Shown one piece after another: positions 59,978 to 64,000 of a stretch of 64,000 nt of DNA. Position 1 is the first letter of the stretch, and every line of letters begins with the position of its first letter. The stretch covers positions 623-64,622 of the forward strand of contig NZ_LBJG01000002.1 in the NCBI RefSeq assembly GCF_028128765.1, written 5' to 3'. This DNA is from Bradyrhizobium sp. CCBAU 51627. GTDB lineage: Bacteria; Pseudomonadota; Alphaproteobacteria; Rhizobiales; Xanthobacteraceae. A model generated the notes under the pieces. The model made no database searches. It was given only the letters and a program-made list of their open reading frames with translations, and was not told where the DNA came from. Made by a program: the position numbers and the translations under genes.

Positions 59978-61108
59978 CTATTCGTTCACTGTCAGGATCG
60001 GCTTGCTGACCAGCCCGAAGCTGCGGAGCTGGCCGAGCAGCTCGCGGTGGCCGAATGCCTGGCAGCCGGAAGCGAAACCGACCCGCTTCGGCGGCTGCTG
60101 CAGCAGATGCGCGGCCGCGTAGGCCTGCAGCATGCCGGTCTGTTTGTAGTTGCTGTTGCCGTAGATGATGCAGTGCGCGCGTCCCAATGGGCCGGAGGCA
60201 TGCACCGAATCCAGCGACTTGTTGACGCGCGGGTTCTCGCGCGGCGGCATCGTGTTCATGACGCCCGCAGCGGTCTGGGCCAGCGCAGCGTAGCGATCGT
60301 CGGGGTTCAAATTCTTGGTCGCCTCCAGCGCGGCGGCGACGATCTGCGGCACGCCCAGCATCAGCGCGCGGTTGAACACACCGCCCAACACCTTCACGTT
60401 GGCCACGCGCGGATCGCGCTTGAACCACACCGGGTGCGAGGTACCACCCCAAGGCAGCGCCAGCGCGAGCTCATGTTGTCCGGGGATGGCGAGATTGATG
60501 AGGCCGGCGTCGGGCTGGTGCTCGACGTACTTGTTCTGCTCGAGGTAATAGGCCTTGGCCATCGCGGCGTTGACGAGGATGGTCTGCGTCGAGGCAATGG
60601 TCGGGCTGCCGCCCCAGAACACGGCGATGTCAAGCGTATCGAGGCCCGGCGTCTCCAGGCACAGCTGCGCGGCAATCTCGCCGGTGGTGTACATCTGCGC
60701 GATGCCGGGCGACAACAGCAGGCCGGCATTGGCGAACTTCGTGCCCCACTCCTGGTCCAGCGTGATCAGCCAGTCCTGCTCGCCAGTCGTATCGGTGTAG
60801 TGGCATCGGGCAGCCCAACAGGCCTGCACCACCTCGCTGCCGAACCTGGCGAAGGGGCCCACGGTGTTGAGCACCACCGAGGCGCCGCTGAACAACTCCG
60901 TCAGCGCACTCACGGTGTGCGGCACTTCCACCACCTCGTAGTCGGCGGTCTCGATGCCGGGCACGTTCGTCTTCATCGCGGCGTTGAGCTTCTCGGCGCT
61001 GCGGCCGGCGGCGATGAAGGGAATGTTGTACTCGCGCAGGTATTCACAGACCAGCCGGCCGGTGTAGCCGGACGCGCCATAGACGATGACGGGCTTCTTC
61101 GCGCTCAT
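59978..61108 (-). CDS. saccharopine dehydrogenase-like (trans-acting) oxidoreductase
   Basis: 376 residues with an N-terminal Rossmann loop Y-G-A-S-G-Y-T-G-R-L-V (10-20), A-A-G-R-S after strand 2, and N-T-V-G-P-F-A-R-F-G-S-E-V-V-Q-A-C-W. It belongs to the large saccharopine-dehydrogenase-like family that includes trans-acting enoyl reductases and uncharacterised reductases; true lysine function is unlikely here because the partners are an acyl-CoA ligase and an SDR. Middle gene of the operon, gaps 33 and 56 bp. Confidence 0.85.
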   Translation of the reverse strand: MSAKKPVIVYGASGYTGRLVCEYLREYNIPFIAAGRSAEKLNAAMKTNVPGIETADYEVVEVPHTVSALTELFSGASVVLNTVGPFARFGSEVVQACWAARCHYTDTTGEQDWLITLDQEWGTKFANAGLLLSPGIAQMYTTGEIAAQLCLETPGLDTLDIAVFWGGSPTIASTQTILVNAAMAKAYYLEQNKYVEHQPDAGLINLAIPGQHELALALPWGGTSHPVWFKRDPRVANVKVLGGVFNRALMLGVPQIVAAALEATKNLNPDDRYAALAQTAAGVMNTMPPRENPRVNKSLDSVHASGPLGRAHCIIYGNSNYKQTGMLQAYAAAHLLQQPPKRVGFASGCQAFGHRELLGQLRSFGLVSKPILTVNE

Positions 61109-61141
61109 TGCTTTCCTCCGGGATGTTCGATGTCAGGTTTG

Positions 61142-61945
61142 CTACATGCCCATGCCGCCATCGACCGGCAGGCCAATGCCGGTGATGAAGCGCGCCTCGT
61201 TCGAGCACAGGAACACCGCGGCGTCGGCGATGTCGCCGACCTCCGCGAGCTTACCGAGGGGCGTCTGCTCCACCACTGAGCCGACCGCGGCATTGACGTC
61301 GGGCGCGAGGCCGATTTTCACGATGTCATTGGCGAGTTGCAGGCCCATGTCGGTCGGGATCAGGCCCGGATAGATGCAATTGACGCGGACGCCATAGCCG
61401 AGCTTGCCGGCTTCCATCGCAGCGACACGCGTCATGCGATCGACCGCGGACTTCGTGCCGGAGTAGACCGCGATGCTCGGAAAGGCGATCGTCGCCGCGA
61501 CAGACGCGATGTTGACGACCGCGCCGCCCTTGCCCGCCGGTCCGCCCGGTCGCATCGCGCGGAAGGCGTGCTTCATGCCGAGCACGGTGCCGACGATGTT
61601 GACGTCGCACATCCGCCGCGCGTCCTCGGCCTTGACCTCGGCGATCAGCGACGTGATCTCGATGCCGGCATTGTTGATGAGGATGTCGTAGCCGCCGAGG
61701 GTGGCGACAGTCTTGGCCACCGCCCGCTCCCATTGCGCGTCATCGGCGACGTCGAGCTGGACGAAGCCCGTCGCGACCTCATCCGTTGCGATCGCGTCCG
61801 CACTGGCGCGGCCGGCCTCTTCCAGAATGTCGGCGATCATGATCGAGGCGCCGGCGCGCGCCAACGCCTGTGCGATCGCCGCGCCGATCCCTCGGGCACC
61901 GCCGGTGACCAGGGCTTTCCTGCCTGCAAGGCTCTTCCCACTCAT
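61142..61945 (-). CDS. short-chain dehydrogenase/reductase
   Basis: SDR of 267 residues. T-G-G-A-R-G-I-G (cofactor), N-N-A-G, catalytic Ser-Tyr-Lys with Y-S-G-T-K. Asp near the end of strand 2 (I-A-D-I) favours NAD. First gene of the operon. Likely oxidises a hydroxyl intermediate such as a 3-hydroxyacyl-CoA or cyclic alcohol. Regulated by the divergent TetR gene. Confidence 0.92.
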   Translation of the reverse strand: MSGKSLAGRKALVTGGARGIGAAIAQALARAGASIMIADILEEAGRASADAIATDEVATGFVQLDVADDAQWERAVAKTVATLGGYDILINNAGIEITSLIAEVKAEDARRMCDVNIVGTVLGMKHAFRAMRPGGPAGKGGAVVNIASVAATIAFPSIAVYSGTKSAVDRMTRVAAMEAGKLGYGVRVNCIYPGLIPTDMGLQLANDIVKIGLAPDVNAAVGSVVEQTPLGKLAEVGDIADAAVFLCSNEARFITGIGLPVDGGMGM

Positions 61946-62108
61946 GACGCACTCCTCCGTTGCTGGTGATTGATTCGTGCAGCGTCAAACGCGCGCACGT
62001 CAGGTCGATGGGCGCGGGCCATTCGGCTGCGCTCAGCGAAGCGTTTCCTCCATGATCGGACGTCTTGACGACTGTCCAAATTCTTGGCGCGCAACCTCGG
62101 CCAGAAAC

Positions 62109-62144
62109 TTGACACTTGTCAAGAAGGAATTTGACAGATGTCAA
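62109..62144. promoter_or_regulatory. tandem TetR operators
   Basis: TTGACACTTGTCAA (62109-62122) and TTGACAGATGTCAA (62131-62144) are perfect TTGACA-N2-TGTCAA palindromes, 22 bp apart, between the divergent SDR operon and the tetR gene. Each contains a -35-like TTGACA on both strands, so a bound repressor could block both promoters. Confidence 0.75.
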
Positions 62145-62227
62145 GGAACGTGGTTGGGAGGAGTGGAGCTATCAGGCGGTCGACGCGGTATAAGCCGGTG
62201 AAAGAACGGGACTGAGGAAGGAACGGG

Positions 62228-62866
62228 ATGGCGCGGCAGGTGACGGGGGCGGCCCGACGTGTGGCGGAAGCGGCCGAGGTGCTGCGCGACGAAAAGTTCA
62301 ACGCGCGGCGCATCGAGCTGGCCGAGGCCGCGCTCGAAACGCTTGGAGAGCTCGGCTTCGCACGCACCAGCCTGCGCGAGATCGCGCAGAACTCGGCGTT
62401 TACGCACGGCGTGTTCCACTATTACTTCAGCGACAAGCTCGACCTGATCTGCTGCTGCGTCCGCCACTACAAGGCGAAATGCGTGACGCGATATGACGAG
62501 GTGGTCGCGACCGCAACCAGCCGCGACGAATTGACGGAGGGCTTTCTCGCCAAGCTTGCGGCCACACTGCAGAACGAAGCCCGCATGCACCGGCTTTGGT
62601 ACGATTTGCGCGCGCAGGCGATGTTCGAGGCGGCGTTTCGCAAGGATGTACTGGAGATCGACAAGAGCCTGGAGGCAATGATCTGGCGGATCGCCTCGCG
62701 CTATGCCGAGCTCGGCGGCAAGCGCCCAGTATCGTCGCCAGCCGCGCTCTATGCGCTGTTCGACGGTCTATTCCAGAGTGCGCTGCTCAGGCATCTCGCG
62801 GATGACAAGACGGCGATTCCCGAACTGCTCGACGAGGTCAGGCGCCTGTTGCCGACAGTCTGTTGA
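62228..62866 (+). CDS. TetR-family regulator
   Basis: 212 residues. N-terminal HTH (about 30-75) with R-T-S-L-R-E-I-A-Q-N-S-A-F-T-H-G-V-F-H-Y-Y-F, and a ligand-binding helical domain rich in Cys at C-C-C (76-78). A leader AGGAAGGAACGGG precedes the ATG. Most likely represses the divergent SDR-SacDH-ligase operon and itself through the tandem palindromes. The ligand may be an acyl-CoA or the acid used by the pathway. Confidence 0.9.
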   Translation: MARQVTGAARRVAEAAEVLRDEKFNARRIELAEAALETLGELGFARTSLREIAQNSAFTHGVFHYYFSDKLDLICCCVRHYKAKCVTRYDEVVATATSRDELTEGFLAKLAATLQNEARMHRLWYDLRAQAMFEAAFRKDVLEIDKSLEAMIWRIASRYAELGGKRPVSSPAALYALFDGLFQSALLRHLADDKTAIPELLDEVRRLLPTVC

Positions 62867-62874
62867 TGCGCGCG

Positions 62875-62922
62875 AGCAGCGCGCCAGCGCTTCGCTGCGT
62901 CCGGGGCACGAGAGCGGAGATG
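62875..62922. repeat. single-arm fragment of the GTCCCGGACGCG family
   Basis: CGCTGCGTCCGGGGCACGAG matches the right arm of the repeat at 29324-29463; the left arm is absent. Lies just after the tetR stop. Confidence 0.5.
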
Positions 62923-62944
62923 CAGGTTCGTTAGACGCCACGCA

Positions 62945-64000
62945 TCACTTCACAAACCCAAGCCCTTCACGCGCCGTATCAACGGCCCATTTGTCGGTCG
63001 GCGGCAGCGCGAGCACGCTGTTGAAATCCGCGCGCGCGTGCTTGGAGTCGGACATCAGCATGTAGAGGAGGCCGCGATTGACCAGGGTGTCCTGGTTCTT
63101 GGGATCGATTCGAAGCGCCTCGCCATAGTCGGCGAGCGCGCGATCGTACTCTCCCAATTCGCGATATGCAGCGGCCCGGCGTTTGTAGGGCGTCGCATTT
63201 GTCGGCTGCAGCCTGATCGCTTCGTCGCAATCGGCAACGGCGCGTTTATCGTCGCCCTTCTTGTGCCACGCGATCGCGCGAATGAGATAGGCGTCGACGA
63301 AAGCCGGAGCGATCCTTGTGACCTCGTCAAACTCGCGGATGGCAGCATCAGCGTCGCCCTTTTTCAGGAAAACGACGGCCCGGCAATAATGGCCGCCGGA
63401 TTTGTTGGGCTCCAGGCGCACCGAGCTGTTGCAATCGTCGAGAGCTGCGTCGAGCTCGCCTTTGCGAGCATAGATGTTGCTTCGCAGCTCGTAAGGCGCC
63501 CCGGCGGTCGGATTGCGCTGCATGGCCTCGCTGTAGTCAGCGGCAGCGCGATCGGCATCGCCCTTTGCTTCGTACGCTTCGCCCCTCCTCAGGAGAGCGA
63601 AATAGGCTTGCTTGGGATTGCGCTCGAGGGCCTCGGTGAACCCGGTGATCGCGAGATCGAAATCGCCCTTGTTGAAATATTCGAGGGCGCGCGAGGTATA
63701 GGACGGCCCGTAGCCGGGATCGAGGCGAATCGCCTCGTTGTAGTCGGCCATGGCGTGATCGCGATCGCCCTTGGCAGACGTGGCGCGGCCCCGGCAGTTG
63801 TAGGCGCGCCCGAAATTCGGATCGATCCGGATCGCCGCGCTGCAATCCTCAAAGGCGCGATTCCAGTCGTGCTTGAGGTACCAGGCTTCCCCGCGCAGCT
63901 CATAGGCCGTTGCGTTGGTCGGATCGGTTGCGATGACCTCGGTCTTCTCGGCGATGACGCGATCGTTTGACGCGTCGTCAGGGTGAGCCACGACGGTTGC
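62945..64000 (-). CDS. TPR-repeat protein, 5' end at or beyond the window edge
   Basis: At least 348 residues of tandem tetratricopeptide repeats, about nine units of 34 residues with the pattern A-x-x-D-Y-N-E-A-I-R-L-D-P and Y-x-x-R-G/A. A GTG at 63989-63991 would start at M-A-H-P-D-D, but the frame stays open to the end, so the true start, perhaps with a signal peptide, may be outside. TPR proteins scaffold other proteins; no partner can be named. Confidence 0.85.
   Translation of the reverse strand, partial: ATVVAHPDDASNDRVIAEKTEVIATDPTNATAYELRGEAWYLKHDWNRAFEDCSAAIRIDPNFGRAYNCRGRATSAKGDRDHAMADYNEAIRLDPGYGPSYTSRALEYFNKGDFDLAITGFTEALERNPKQAYFALLRRGEAYEAKGDADRAAADYSEAMQRNPTAGAPYELRSNIYARKGELDAALDDCNSSVRLEPNKSGGHYCRAVVFLKKGDADAAIREFDEVTRIAPAFVDAYLIRAIAWHKKGDDKRAVADCDEAIRLQPTNATPYKRRAAAYRELGEYDRALADYGEALRIDPKNQDTLVNRGLLYMLMSDSKHARADFNSVLALPPTDKWAVDTAREGLGFVK

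Noticed and set aside
59978..61108. True saccharopine dehydrogenase of lysine metabolism
   Set aside because: Only the N-terminal Rossmann part fits; the operon partners are acyl-CoA enzymes and no lysine genes are nearby.

Overview
This window is chromosomal DNA from an alphaproteobacterium of the order Hyphomicrobiales, almost certainly Bradyrhizobium or a close relative. The evidence is an Irr regulator with a heme regulatory motif, a fabA-fabB-fabI cluster, a ROSE-type RNA thermometer before a small heat shock gene, the divL / tsaE-amgK / murU / addB / addA / trxA block, high GC content, and many short palindromic intergenic repeats of the kind seen in Bradyrhizobium and Rhodopseudomonas. 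Most of the window is core genome. Accessory DNA is limited to an IS1182-type transposase cut by the left edge.

Layout. 1-0.9 kb: transposase end with two terminators. 1-5.4 kb: katG with divergent oxyR, then an acetyltransferase and a glutathione transferase. 5.4-9.0 kb: fabA-fabB-fabI on the minus strand, divergent from irr, whose promoter carries a likely Fur operator. 9.2-18.1 kb: SH3-domain protein, 2-hydroxyacid dehydrogenase, LysR regulator / aldo-keto reductase pair, MoeB/ThiF enzyme, a protease-like protein that has lost its catalytic His, gamma-glutamyltransferase and a solo ParA. 18.4-23.7 kb: mutM (minus) and ubiE-ubiB, coaBC-dut (plus). 24-37.8 kb: divL, tsaE-amgK fusion, a PilZ protein, murU, addB-addA, trxA and an ATP-dependent DNA ligase. 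37.9-49.2 kb (minus): sppA, ihfB, lapA, trpF-trpB-trpA-accD-folC, and aroA-cmk-rpsA. 49.3-52.8 kb: a FYDLN acidic protein, tRNA-Ala(GGC), a GIY-YIG protein, the ohrR/ohr peroxide pair and a CoA-transferase. 53-57.3 kb: ugpBAEC glycerol-3-phosphate uptake operon behind a Pho box. 57.4-58.3 kb: heat shock gene hsp20 and its DUF1150 partner. 58.4-62.9 kb: a three-gene catabolic-looking operon (acyl-CoA ligase, saccharopine-dehydrogenase-like protein, SDR) with a divergent TetR regulator and tandem palindromic operators. A TPR protein runs off the right edge.

Most notable point: the coenzyme A enzyme CoaBC starts with an in-frame FitA-like ribbon-helix-helix antitoxin domain, and two tandem 17-bp palindromes of one consensus lie just upstream, over a candidate promoter. 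This looks like a self-regulating fusion of a metabolic enzyme with a DNA-binding antitoxin module. Other points of interest are DivL with Tyr at the phospho-acceptor position and a GANTC cluster upstream, the PilZ gene inside the cell-wall recycling block, the zinc-less AccD, and the TetR-controlled operon of unknown substrate.
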